Source: Dama dama (lineage: Eukaryota > Chordata > Mammalia > Artiodactyla > Cervidae). From it: a DNA stretch of 64,000 nucleotides. The notes below the pieces were generated by a model that was given only the letters and a program-made list of their open reading frames with translations, had not been told where the DNA came from and did not search any database. Location of the stretch: assembly GCF_033118175.1 (NCBI RefSeq), contig NC_083701.1, positions 8,513,501 through 8,577,500 on the forward strand, written 5' to 3'. Shown here one piece after another: positions 21,344-31,751 of the stretch (its first letter is position 1; each line of letters opens with the position of its first letter). The position numbers were made by a program, and so were the translations under genes.

Positions 21344-21542
21344 TTTAGGAAGGTGAAAGTGAAAGTTGCTCAGTCTTGTCTGACTCTTTATAGTCCATGG
21401 AATTCTCTAGGCCAGAGTACTGGAGTGGGTAGCCTTTCCCTTCTCCAGTGGATCTTCCCACCCCAAGGATCGAACCCAGGTCTTTGGCACTGCAGGCGGA
21501 TTCTTTACCAGCTGAGCCACAGGGGAAGCCCTTTAGGAAGGT
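21344..21542 (-). mobile_element. Bov-tA SINE with 11-bp target-site duplication
   Basis: Antisense SINE at 21355-21531. Its tail is the 'gaaagtgaaagttgctcag' repeat type, and the head ends 'gagccacaggggaagccc'. The duplication 'tttaggaaggt' is exact at 21344-21354 and 21532-21542. There is a small internal deletion relative to family consensus around 'ctctttatagtccatgg'. Confidence 0.95.
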
Positions 21543-22242
21543 AACTGTCCCCTTTTCTCCAGTAAAGCAAGTAATGCTAAGTAGCTCTCTATCTTCTGCT
21601 CCGCTTCTGTGTCCTGGCCGTGTTTCCAATGTCAGGCTGTGCTCACAGAGTCACTGTTGGCTCTTCTCTGTCTCCTGCCCTGGTCGTGGCTCTGTCCCAG
21701 GTATTCGCAGACCTCGTTCGTACCACGCCTGGCAGTAAGTGTTTTGGACTCTGAGGGGCCGTACCGTCTCTGTGGTAACTGCTCAGCTGTGCTATCGTAC
21801 TTAAGATACAGCCACAGACACTAGGTAAACAAACGTGCGTGGATAAATCACCAAAAAGCTTTATTTACAAACAGGCTGCAATCCAGAGTTGGCTCATAGC
21901 CACAGTCATATCCCATTCACATGGCACAGAGCTTGGCATAACAAGCATTGGGAAACTGTATTTGTCTCAAAATCTAGACACAAGTCTGGCCCTGAAATGT
22001 CCTTTCACATCTGTATGCTCTGTCTCTGTCAAGGATGGACTTGGCTACATGTAAGCAGAAGTCCAGGGAAGCCCACATGTGATTTTTGCTCCAGAGGCTA
22101 GATATTGTGTTTTCTTGCTTGGGGCAAAAATATAAGGACATAGGATCATATGGAAGGGGTACTTCCTGTTCATGGAATTGGGAGACCTGAGCAGAATCCC
22201 TGTTTGGGCACTTATAGTGCCATCCTGGGCTGGTGATGTCAT
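21543..22242. other. Unassigned sequence
   Basis: Several short frames on both strands; none recognisable and no repeat seen. Confidence 0.4.
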
Positions 22243-22470
22243 CCTTTTGAGTCTCAGATGGTTCAAAGTGTAAAGAATCTGCCTGTAATGCAGTAGACAA
22301 AGGAGACTCAGGTTCGACTCCTGGGTTCGGAAGATCCCCTGGAGAAGGAAATGGCAACTCATTCCAGTATTCTTGCTTGGGAAATCCCATGGACAGAGGA
22401 GCTGGGTGGGCTACAGTCCATGGGGTTGCAAAGATTTGGACACGACTGAGCAACTAGGCATCAAGCAACA
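22243..22470 (+). mobile_element. Bov-tA SINE
   Basis: Sense copy, head degraded at its start, B box 'aggttcgactcctggg' near 22311, body to 'ggacacgactgagcaactag'. The long minus-strand frames crossing it are SINE-derived. Confidence 0.92.
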
Positions 22471-23079
22471 TCATCAAAAGTCCATGTGTGAAATTCTCTG
22501 TGTGCCTCCACTGGCTAATGTAGTAAGGACCACACAAGGAATTGCATTGTGAGCTGACTCGCTAGTCAATATCATTATTACTATTATACTTAGATTCTAG
22601 ATAATTTCTTCTTATTATTATTCTAGATTATTTCTGCTGTCTGGGCTGATAGGAAGATTGTGTCTGCATTCATTCATTCATTCATTCAACTCAATTACTC
22701 ATTCAATAATAATATAAAAACAACTCAGGAAGTCATAAACATAAAATGATGCCCAAGTCTTGTCCTCAGTCTGTTTTTCCAAAACTTCTGAATTTCCTCC
22801 CCTGACTCTGAATCTGACCCAGTCTGATCTTTTCCTTTCAAGGATGCATAATCCTAGATTCTTAAGGCAAAGATCATAAAAAAGAGAGAACAGAGGAAAA
22901 AACTGGTACTGATCAGTTTCTGTTGTCTTCAAAATACCTTAAACATTTTTTAAAAATTTGAATTTGGTTATTTTATATAAAAATCAAACTTCTCTGGAGA
23001 AATTGAGATGACACCACTGGGTTTGCATTTTTCCATGACACTCATTGGCAATCCCCAAAATCTCAAGTAGATTCCTTTC
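22471..23079. other. Unassigned sequence with CATT microsatellite
   Basis: Mostly unrecognised AT-rich sequence. A (CATT)n run of about 5.5 units lies at 22667-22689. Confidence 0.45.
22667..22689. repeat. (CATT)n microsatellite
   Basis: Five full CATT units plus a partial one, uninterrupted; a short and probably low-polymorphism tract. Confidence 0.85.
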
Positions 23080-23295
23080 TCATACCTTCTCAAAACATCC
23101 TGGTTTCTTTAGAGCATTCAACATAGTTCATACTTTTACATTTATTTCTACAAATATATAATGTTTATGCATTACTTGTTTCCCTGACAAGAGAGTGACA
23201 TCCAGGTCTGACTTACTTATGCTGCATTCCCAGTTACTAATAAAGAACCTGCTCTAAAGTGGGTCATTCACAAATACTTGTTAAAGAAAGACACA
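23080..23295 (+). mobile_element. L2 3' end
   Basis: 'catttatttctacaaatata', 'tgtttccctgacaagagagt', 'gacatccaggtctgacttac' and the terminal 'caaatacttgttaaagaaag' follow the L2 3' order (ttgtctgtctccc, actagactgtaagc, aatatttgttgaatga). Diverged. Confidence 0.6.
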
Positions 23296-24039
23296 CTTCT
23301 GAATTAATGAGAAAGTAACATGACAGTAGTATGTTCATCTCTCCATTTCATACCCTGCTACTGTGACTACTTAATAAACCATGCCCTTCAACAGGCAGCC
23401 GGTTCTCAGTCTTTTTGAAAAGTTGATCCGTAAAGCCTAAAACTCTTGTCGTCTAAGTCCAAGTGTTGGAAGTATAATGACTTCATAGTGATGTCTTTCA
23501 GCCACTTAATGACCCTAAACATTAAAGAAATTAGAATTGGCAGAGTCTGCTGGGCTATTGTTTTTTAACTTACTGGAGTTTCCACATGGTGGTTTTATGC
23601 TGCCAACTAGTATCGTACTGAGGATTTATAGGCAATAAAACATAGACAGATCCCCAACCATAATAACAGTCCTGGGCTGCACGTGGGAAAACAGCCTCTG
23701 ATTTATGTTGCCTGATGAGACCATGATTGGCTATAATCATCCTTTTATTTGATACATTGGCTTTCTTCAGATGATACGAGGTCCTTGAGCATATGGTTTA
23801 TGACCTCACCAACAAATCATCATCAGGACACATGGAGACAAGGCAGGTCCGTCATCAACAAACCTTCTGCAGGGCGCTTAGCATATCAGCCCCTCAGTCT
23901 GTTTAGGTTGTTTCTATTAGAATGAATCCATTAGCCTTAGAAATTGAGCAACTACAAGATTCCAACTCTGAGAACATGGATGTCTCCCCGATGTGGCAAA
24001 AAGTCCTCTGTAGGCTGACTCCACTCATGTACTTTCCAG
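23296..24039. other. Unassigned sequence
   Basis: No repeat or gene recognised. Confidence 0.4.
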
Positions 24040-24120
24040 CAAGGATTTCCTGATCCTCCCAAGCGGAGTCACCATCTCCCGCTCATCCTTCCTAGTGCTC
24101 TGAGCACTTTGCCAATTCTT
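24040..24120 (+). mobile_element. L2 fragment
   Basis: 'aaggatttcctgatcctccc' and 'ctagtgctctgagcactttg' resemble the L2 stretch gaggccttccctgaccacc followed by the cctgtgcact region. Confidence 0.45.
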
Positions 24121-24229
24121 CTGCCACGTGTGAAATGGATTGCACTGGCTCATTGGCGAAGGATAGGTTTTTATAGGGTATGGCCCTGTATCTATCTTTA
24201 CTCGCTACATGAATTAGGTCCATCAACTA

Positions 24230-24361
24230 ATTCTCTTACCCTCAGTCTTCCCATCTTGTGAAATCAGAAGTAACTCCACTGACTTTGCATAGTTGGGAAG
24301 AATATTTGGGATATTATATATAAAGTACTTAACTGTACAGATGGCATTAAATAAATATTAA
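24230..24361 (-). mobile_element. MIR fragment
   Basis: Reversed MIR: 'aattctcttaccctcagtct', 'tcccatcttgtgaaatcaga' and 'taaagtacttaactgtacag', ending in 'ttaaataaatatta'. Confidence 0.6.
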
Positions 24362-24396
24362 AAAAAATAAAATAAATATTAAATACCTTTTCTTAG

Positions 24397-24515
24397 GATT
24401 TCCCTGGTGGTCCAGTGGTTAAGACTCTGAGCTTCCACCATATGGAGCTGGGGTTCAATCCCTGGATGGGAAACTAAGATTACACATGCCGAGTGATGGG
24501 GCCAAAAAAATATGC
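24397..24515 (+). mobile_element. CHR-type SINE
   Basis: Short sense copy: 'atttccctggtggtccagtg', 'gttaagactctgagcttcca', 'gggttcaatccctggatggg', 'tgatggggccaaaaaaatat'. It is followed by a T/C-rich segment resembling the left flank 'ccttttctta', which may be the duplicated target. Confidence 0.88.
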
Positions 24516-25256
24516 AAATACATAAACTCTTTTTCTTCTCAACTATAGGAAACGGGTTATACTTTTTTAATCCATACTTCTTGGCAGAGTTCCTGCTGAA
24601 CTGAAGGAGATCCATAAAAAACTTAATAAAGGAAAGGAGGAAAATTCAAAGTCATTAAGTGGCATGGATCATTTAATGATAACAGAAGCAAGACAAACAA
24701 GAATTTGGAATTTCACAAACCTTATCCAAGGAAAAGTAGATTCAAGACATATGAATGGATGTTTCTTGACAAAAAAACTCCATGATCAACATAACCCACC
24801 TTGGCAAGCGTCCTTCCAAGGGTTTAATATAAGGCCTTTCCAAAAACATCTATTTTACTGTTTGACATTTGATTTCCTTTTGTTAGTAGGAAGTCCTTAA
24901 TTTTCTCCTCTATGGGTTCACTGACCTCAATGACAAATACAAGACCTTGGGGTTTAATCGGTCCAATGAGCCCATTTGAGTTGCAAATTGCCATGCAGGG
25001 TGAAGACTGAACAATCTCAGTCCTCTATGGACCATTCTCTACTGCACTGATGAACTCAGTATCACACTGTTAAACAGCAAAGCTCTCTCAGCCTCTGGAG
25101 AGGGTATCCTTGACCTCAGCCTGGTGATCTAAGCACTCCGTCACCCTGGTCCTGCAATAACTTAACACAGGAAGTGAAGGAAAAGAGGATGAGGTCGCAT
25201 TGTCCACACGGTCATGGTCACCCCACACCCACGTGATGTGAACTCCACATTCATTA
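24516..25256. other. Unassigned sequence
   Basis: No repeat or gene recognised; a 78-codon frame (24664-24900) has no known motif. Confidence 0.4.
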
Positions 25257-25294
25257 GTGTCCCAGCAGTGTCCCGGTGTCCCAGCAGTGTCCCA
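25257..25294. repeat. 19-bp tandem duplication
   Basis: Two adjacent 19-base units (25257-25275 and 25276-25294), 'gtgtcccagcagtgtccc' plus one variable base (g in the first, a in the second). Each unit also has an internal gtgtccc repeat. Confidence 0.95.
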
Positions 25295-25667
25295 AGGGAT
25301 TTAACCAAATAAATTAATTAAAGCAACAATTTCAGAGCAGGAGTGGCCAAGTAAAAACAGAATCTGCACCTTTCAGAAGCTATATGTGTAACAGCATCTT
25401 TGAATACCCCAGCTATACCATGGTGAATCATGTTTCAGAAAGCACTTTGCCATATGCAACCTTGGTCATTCCTGGCCAGCATCTCCCCAGGTTTGCAAAT
25501 GGGTGATCTTTACACAGTGGAATCCACAAGATCAAGTTTAATATTATGCTAACAAAAAGCCTAATTTGACCCATAGGATATCTTCCCCCCACTTGAGTAC
25601 AGCCTTTAGTTACTGCCTCAGTTGAGCCAGAAGGTAGAGGGAGGCTGGTGCAGTCTGTGTAACAGAC
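25295..25667. other. Unassigned sequence
   Basis: Nothing recognised. Confidence 0.4.
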
Positions 25668-25888
25668 ACGGGCTTCCCAGGTAGCTCTGGGTAAAGAATC
25701 TGCCTGCAGCGCAGGAGACGAGGCAATATGGATTTGATCCCTGGGTTGGGAAGATCCCCTGGAGGAGGGCGTGGCAACACATTCCATTATTCTTGTCTGG
25801 AGAATTGCAGGGACAAAGGAGCCTGGCTACAATCCATGGGGTTGCAAAGAGTCAGACACTGCTGAAGCAACTGAGCATGCACACACTC
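25668..25888 (+). mobile_element. Bov-tA SINE
   Basis: Sense copy from 'cgggcttcccaggtagctct' to 'ctgaagcaactgagcatgca'. The head is missing several bases in the A box; the B box reads 'ggatttgatccctggg'. Confidence 0.93.
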
Positions 25889-26478
25889 AGGTCCTTTCAA
25901 GGCATAATGACGAAAAATGGAAGTGCAATTTTATAAGCAGTGCCAGATGCACAAATTGGAGTCTGTAGCCCCTCTTTGGGGGCCTTCTTTCAAACACACA
26001 CCCTTCAGTTTTCATTTACAGTCTCAGAAATTCATTTGTTATTCCCAGCTGGACCTGGGTCCAGGGCTCCAAAATAAAATCTATAATCATTAGGATTTTA
26101 GGAAAGAACAGGAGGCACTCTCTCCAATATAGTTTCCATCCTTTTGGTGCAGACTCCTATTATTCAAACCTGTCAAGTCACACGAGGGTTGATAATAGGA
26201 TATCGGAGATTTAGACCAGCCAGATAGGCAGAGCTCCATCATGAATTAGACCAGGCTGTTTCAGGGTGTGGGTTACGGATAGAAGTTCAGAAATAAAAAT
26301 GAAGGCCAAAGCAAAGAGATTTATCAAAATTATGCCATGTCCGTTTCTCAATTTTATAAATATTTTAATGAGAAGTGAAAAATGAAAGCTAATTTCCAGG
26401 TAGTTTTTGTTATTTCATATATAAAATGGATGATAATAGTATTTTCTTCCCCAAAGGGTTTTAAGACCGTTTTTTTAA
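25889..26478. other. Unassigned sequence
   Basis: No repeat or gene recognised. AT-rich in the right half. Confidence 0.4.
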
Positions 26479-26795
26479 GTGAGGTGAAAGTCACTCAGTC
26501 ATGTCTGACTCTTTGTGACTCCATGGACTATACATTCCATGGAATTCTCCAGGCCAGAACACTGGAGTGGGGAGCCTTCCCCTTCTCCAGGGGATCTTCC
26601 CAACCAAGGGATCGAACCCAGGTTTCCCGCATTGCAGGCAGATTCTTTACCAGTTGAGCCACAAGGGAAGCCCAAGAATACTGGAGTGGGTAACCTATCC
26701 CTTCTCAAGCAGATCTTCCCAACCCAGGAATCAAACTGGTGTCTCCTGCATTGCAGGCAGATTCTTTACTGACTAAGCTATCAGGGAATCCCTAA
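26479..26795 (-). mobile_element. Dimeric Bov-A SINE (BOV-A2-like)
   Basis: Antisense. The first unit runs from 'gaggtgaaagtcactcagtc' to 'gagccacaagggaagccc' (about 26479-26673). It is followed at once by a second, shortened unit starting inside the family at 'aagaatactggagtgggtaa' and ending 'agctatcagggaatccc' (26674-26795). Two related units joined head to tail is the architecture known for BOV-A2. Confidence 0.88.
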
Positions 26796-26984
26796 GACTA
26801 AATAGGGTAAATATTAATTCACTTCAATCCTTTGTTAAATGAGGCAGGGGATAAAAATATTTAAGTAGATAGATGATAGGCAGGCAAGGAGATAGTAAAT
26901 AAATATAGATACATAAATAGAGACTGACAACTACTCAGTGATGGTGAATGTTAAAGTCTTGAGTTCAATGTCCATCATTCACTT

Positions 26985-27562
26985 TGTTGTTCAGTTGATA
27001 AGTCATATCTGACTCTTTGCCACCCCGTGGACTGCAGCATGCCAGGCTTCCCCGTCTTTCACTATTTATCTCCTGGAATTTTCTCAAACTCATGTCCATT
27101 GAGTTGGTGATGCCATTCAACCATCTCATTCTTTGTTGCCCGCTTCTCCTCCTGCCCTCAGTCTTTCCCAGCATCAGGGTCTTTTCCAGTGAGTCGGCTC
27201 TTCACATCAGGTGACCAAAGTGTTGGAGCTTCAGCTTTGGCATCGATCCTTCTAATGAATATTCAGAACTGATTTCCTTTAGGATTTACTGGTTTGATCT
27301 CCTTCTCTTTCAAAGGACTCTCAAGAGTCTTCTCTAGCATCACAATTCAAAAGCATCAATTTTTTAGCACTCAGTCTTCTTCATGGTCCAACACTCACAT
27401 TTGTACATGATGACTGGAAAAATCATGGCTTTGACTATATTGGACCTTTGTTGAAACAGTGATGTCTCTGCTTTTTAATATGCTAAGTTTGTCATACCGT
27501 TCCTTCCAAAGAGCAAGTATTTTTTAATTTCATGGCTGCAGTCACCATCCGAGTTTACTGAT
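26985..27562 (-). mobile_element. BovB LINE 3' end
   Basis: Antisense: tail at left ('gttgttcagttgataagtca'), 'catgtccattgagttggtga', 'tcttccagtgagtcggctc'-like sequence changed from consensus, then 'caacactcacatttgtacat' and 'gtcataccgttccttccaaa' near the right end. The reverse-transcriptase portion here is too diverged to translate cleanly. Confidence 0.9.
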
Positions 27563-28159
27563 GATTACTGCTATGTACATCTTCCAGTCATAATAGGAAC
27601 CACAAGGGCGGGCCCAGCCAAAACATTAATTATCAATAGGCTGAGACTGACATGAAACACAGTACTATTGCTGTTTTAACCACTTTTCTATCTGGACATT
27701 TGCATTGGCCAGTTGTGTGTATATATGCATATATAAAAATACATAAATATCTTTACATATGTACATTTCATTAATTTTATAGTATTGAAATATTTTCCCC
27801 AGTATTCTGATTCTGAGTTGCCTTTTTTTATGCCATTAAAAAGAAAGAAATTTTATTCAGATATCTCCAATTTGAGACAAAGGGAAATCTAATTTAGTCA
27901 AAAGTCTGAATTCTAGGATTATTTTAAAGGGCAATTATTGTATTATTTAGAGGAAACACAGAAGAAGTAGCAAAATGGAATAAAATCTTTCTGAAACAGA
28001 GACGAGTCAGACATAATATAATGGATAAAATTGATGATGTGAGTGAACACTTAGGTTATAAACTGGGTTTATTTAAATGGTCCAAAGTATTTGTTCTTGG
28101 ACTTAGGCAGGTTAAACTTTTTCCTTGCAAATTGTGTTTAATAATACTCATTATATGTT
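27563..28159. other. Unassigned AT-rich sequence
   Basis: TA-rich patch at 27717-27785. No repeat family or gene recognised. Confidence 0.4.
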
Positions 28160-28425
28160 TAAGACTTTTCCTCAGGCTTTCAATTTCAACTAATGTTTCC
28201 TTGAGTATTTATTATGAATCCACCCCTTTCACACACTTGACTCAGTTAGGAGAACTCTGTAAGGTTGGTATTCTCATCTCCATTTAAAGGGAGAAGATGA
28301 AAGTTCATATATGTTAAAGAACGCAGGCACACAAATCAAGAATAAACTAACTTCCCAGTAGGAGAAAGATTTAAACCTAAACTTTTTGCTTTTAAATCCG
28401 ATACTCTTGTTATAGTATCAAAAAT
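28160..28425 (+). mobile_element. MIR SINE
   Basis: 'tgagtatttattatgaatcc', 'ctctgtaaggttggtattct', 'catctccatttaaagggaga' in MIR sense order. The 3' half is diverged. Confidence 0.65.
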
Positions 28426-29885
28426 TTATCCAATAGAACACACTTCAACAGAAATCATGAATATTTACGAAAAATCAGGTTTAGCCAGCATGGAATGATG
28501 CTTCTGAAATGTTCAAATTGGGACATAAATGTTAAAAGAAAAAATGATACTGAAATAAGGGCCACTCTAAAGTTAATTAACAAAAATGTTACAAGAGTAA
28601 TGAGTTATAAGCCCTATGTTTAAGTGAAACAAACATTTTTTAAGTTCTTCATGAACAACAACATGCTTAAAAGAAAATGCTAATAAACAGGTGGTGAAGT
28701 GTGCCCACACTGACATTAGTTAAAACTGAGACACCCAAATGGATATAAAAACTGTTGACGGAAACTGCTTGAAGTTGGTCATCTTGAAGGCAGTGTCTGT
28801 GTAGCAAGAGAAGCTACTGATTTTTGGCGTGCTGGTAAGAGTTAGTGGACTAGAAAATGTATCTTCATTTTCCTCATCCTGGAAATAATCATCTGTACAA
28901 TAATAGAATTGTTATCACAAGTGCAAAGTCAAAAACTCCTGGGTAAGCCTCGTCTGAGACAACATTGGTAAAACATATGGCATTTATGGAAATTCTTTCC
29001 CTTCAATGCTCATAATTACAGAGTTCAGCTGCTTCCATGTGATGGTAGCAACTTGCCAATAAGGAAAAGAAGAGACAAACCAATCTGCCATCGCATTATG
29101 AGCAGCCGTGTTAGAAACGATAACCATTGAGAGAGGGATGTCTCCTGTGACAACATGTGGAGTAAAAAGGAGGTTTGCATTTAGTTCAAGACCTCCAAGT
29201 AATGCGACTGTAGAGAAAGACAGTGTCCCTCGAATCTGGTGGCATTCACTGGTATATAATATGCTTCAGAATCCAATTCTAGAAGGATGGCTACTTTATC
29301 ATATTTCTGCACCCACTTCTCAACTCCTCCTGCCAACCACCTCTATGAATTTGAAGTCGGTGGACATATGAGATCTGGTGAAGGAAAGCAAAGCCTTGGG
29401 ACATGCAGAAAGCCAGACATAAAATGCTGCTGAGGATTTCTTCTCCTGTCAGATGAATGCCTCAGAACCAATGCAGAGAATCCCAAAGCAAGGAGTAGAA
29501 CATGGCAGCACGAGGCAGAGTAGGACTTGAAAAGCTCTTGGGCTCCCAAAGGGTTCAGAGACTGGAAAAGATATTCCCAGGAAAACCTGTTGACCTTGAG
29601 TTCAGAGCAGCTTTCTAGGAACTGACGAGTCATTTGTTGAGCTGAGTCTTGTAGTTTGTTAGTCTGTAGTGCAGAGACTAAGGTGCCTATCTCATCTTTG
29701 AGAACTGATACTAAGATACCCTGGTAGCTGAACTTGAGCCCCACTGAATGGGCAATGGAAATAGGCAGCCTGTACAAGAGGGAACTAACAGACACAGAGG
29801 GAAAATGCTGGAGAATCTGGCAACCTCAACAAACAAAATAATAACAAGATTACATTACAGTATGCAAAAAAAAAAAAAAAAAAAA
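28426..29885 (+). other. Unassigned block ending in a poly(A) run
   Basis: About 1.4 kb without any recognised repeat, ending at an uninterrupted run of about 20 A (29866-29885). The run suggests the 3' tail of a retroposed transcript on the plus strand, but I see no clear AATAAA just before it ('aataataac' is nearest), no target duplication and no coding frame on that strand. On the minus strand a 150-codon open frame (29343-29795, GTG start) and a further ~80-codon open stretch near 28979-29225 exist. Neither resembles a protein I know, and lengths like these are expected a few times by chance in 64 kb. Confidence 0.35.
29866..29885 (+). repeat. Poly(A) run
   Basis: About 20 consecutive A. 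Not preceded by a recognised SINE or LINE 3' end, unlike the other A-rich tails here. Confidence 0.9.
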
Positions 29886-30229
29886 GGACTTCAGAGAACC
29901 AGATAATGTCAGTTTTCATTATTCATGGCTGTCATTTTATACATAATGCTGCAAACACTCAATTAACAAATATTGAACTATTGCTCTTTGGGGAAATAAA
30001 GGGTCAGGTTCTTCCAAGCTTCTAACCACAGCATTTTCATTAGTCTATCAATATATAGCTTTGTTTTACATGTGTTTGTGTTTAAGGACACTTTATCTAT
30101 TACATATCATTTGTTCACTAACAATGTACTTAACAGGTGAACAGATAACAATAGATAAAGGGATATTAAAAAACAGAAAAAAAAAAAAAACCAGTTAATA
30201 CATTAAAAATGCATTGAGTTAAAGAAAGG
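29886..30229. other. Unassigned sequence
   Basis: AT-rich, with an A-rich patch at about 30165-30192. Nothing else recognised. Confidence 0.4.
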
Positions 30230-30704
30230 CTGGAGTCTGAATCCTGAAAGTCTCATCTGATCTAGGCAAGACTGATATTAGACAAGACACACCAAGCCAA
30301 AGTCAGACAAGGTACTTCGGTTTTGAATCTCAGGGATAAAGAGAAAACATTTAAAGCTTCCATACAGAAAGAACAATAATTTACCAAGATAAAAAAGGAT
30401 CAAACTGGCATGGAAATTCTTACCCACAGTCCCAAAGTAGAAGATAATGAATAGCATTGTGAGAATGCTAAGAGAATGAATTTTCACTCAAGACTTCTAC
30501 CTCCAACTGAGATGATATTTATCTGCTGTTGTGAAAGAAGTTGCAGGTATTTAAGGATTCAGGGAATGTATTACCTACACCTCACAGAAGAAAATACTGA
30601 AGTACAGACTCTAATCAAATAAGAAAGGAATCAAATGAGAGATCTTAAGACAGGAGAAGACAGGATAGAAGGGTGAAAAGTAAATAAAGTTAAGAGTCCA
30701 GGTT

Positions 30705-30905
30705 GTCATTGTTTAGTTTCTAGGTCGTGTCTGACTCTTCTTGAGATGCCACAGACTATAGTTCTCTGTCCGTGGGATTTCCCAGGCAAGCATACTTGAG
30801 TGGGTTGCCATTTTCTTCTCCAGAGGATCTTCCCATCCCAGGAACTGAACCTGAGTCTCCTGCATTGGCAGGCAGATTCTTTTCCACTGAGTCACCAGAA
30901 AAGCC
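30705..30905 (-). mobile_element. Bov-tA SINE inside L1
   Basis: Antisense: 'taggtcgtgtctgactcttc', 'caggcaagcatacttgagtg', 'gaacctgagtctcctgcatt', head 'ccactgagtcaccagaaaag'. The first ~10 bases of the usual tail are altered. Confidence 0.92.
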
Positions 30906-31417
30906 CCAAGAGCAGAGATAGAGATTATGTAATTATTGAAATTATGTAATTTGTCTTGGAATTATGTCTTGGAAGGCATAGCATACATACCAAAGAAGAA
31001 TTCCTAAAGTAAAAGCCACATCCTATAAGACAAAACATCTAAAAGTAGAAGAACCAAACTCCTGTGAATAAAACCCTAAAGATGTGTGATAGACCAGAAG
31101 GTAGAAGTAAAAATATTTTTAAAATTCTTATTATGCTGAAGTAAGAAGCTAGCAACGGGCAGGTGGGTTAAAAATCTTGCCTACGAGTAATAACTGATAC
31201 CTTATATTAATACAATAGAAGAATTCTGAGCTTCAGGAAAGGGGAGTTAATTGGTGGTGGTATCAAAAAGGACAATATAAACTCTAAACTAATAAAGGGA
31301 TAAATAGAGATGTATTGTAACTAGAAGAGACCAGCCACAAGAAATACAAGGAAAAACCAGGAAAAAACATGCAATAAATAATGGATAGAAAGAATATGAA
31401 AGGATTAAATCCTCTAT

Positions 31418-31751
31418 CAGTTTCAGTTTAGCCACTCAGTCGTGTCCGACTCTTTGCTGCCCCATGGATTGCAGGACGCCAGGCTTCCCTGTCCATCACC
31501 AACTCCCATACCTTGCTCAAACTCACATCCATCGAGTTGGTGATGCCATCCAGTTAATTTATCCTCTGTCGTCCCCTTCTCCTCCTACCTTCAATCTTCC
31601 CCAGTATCAGGGTCTTTTCCATTAAGTCAGTTCGTGTCAGGTAGCCAAAGTATTGGAGTTTCAGCTTCAGCATCAGTCCTTCCAATGAATATTCAGGACT
31701 GATTTCCTTTAGAATTGTCTGGTTTTATCTCCTTGCAGTCCAAGAGACTGA
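31418..31751 (-). mobile_element. BovB LINE 3' end inside L1
   Basis: Antisense tail 'cagtttcagtttagccactc' through 'ctccttgcagtccaagagac'. Flanks 'aaatcctctat' (31407-31417) and 'aaatccttat' (31752-31761) look like a target duplication with one indel. The L1 sequence continues on both sides. Confidence 0.92.

Noticed and set aside
21974..22453. 159-codon minus-strand frame
   Set aside because: Its start is Bov-tA antisense reading (…SRVQIFATPWTVAHPAPLSMGFPKQEYW…); the rest is unassigned sequence.
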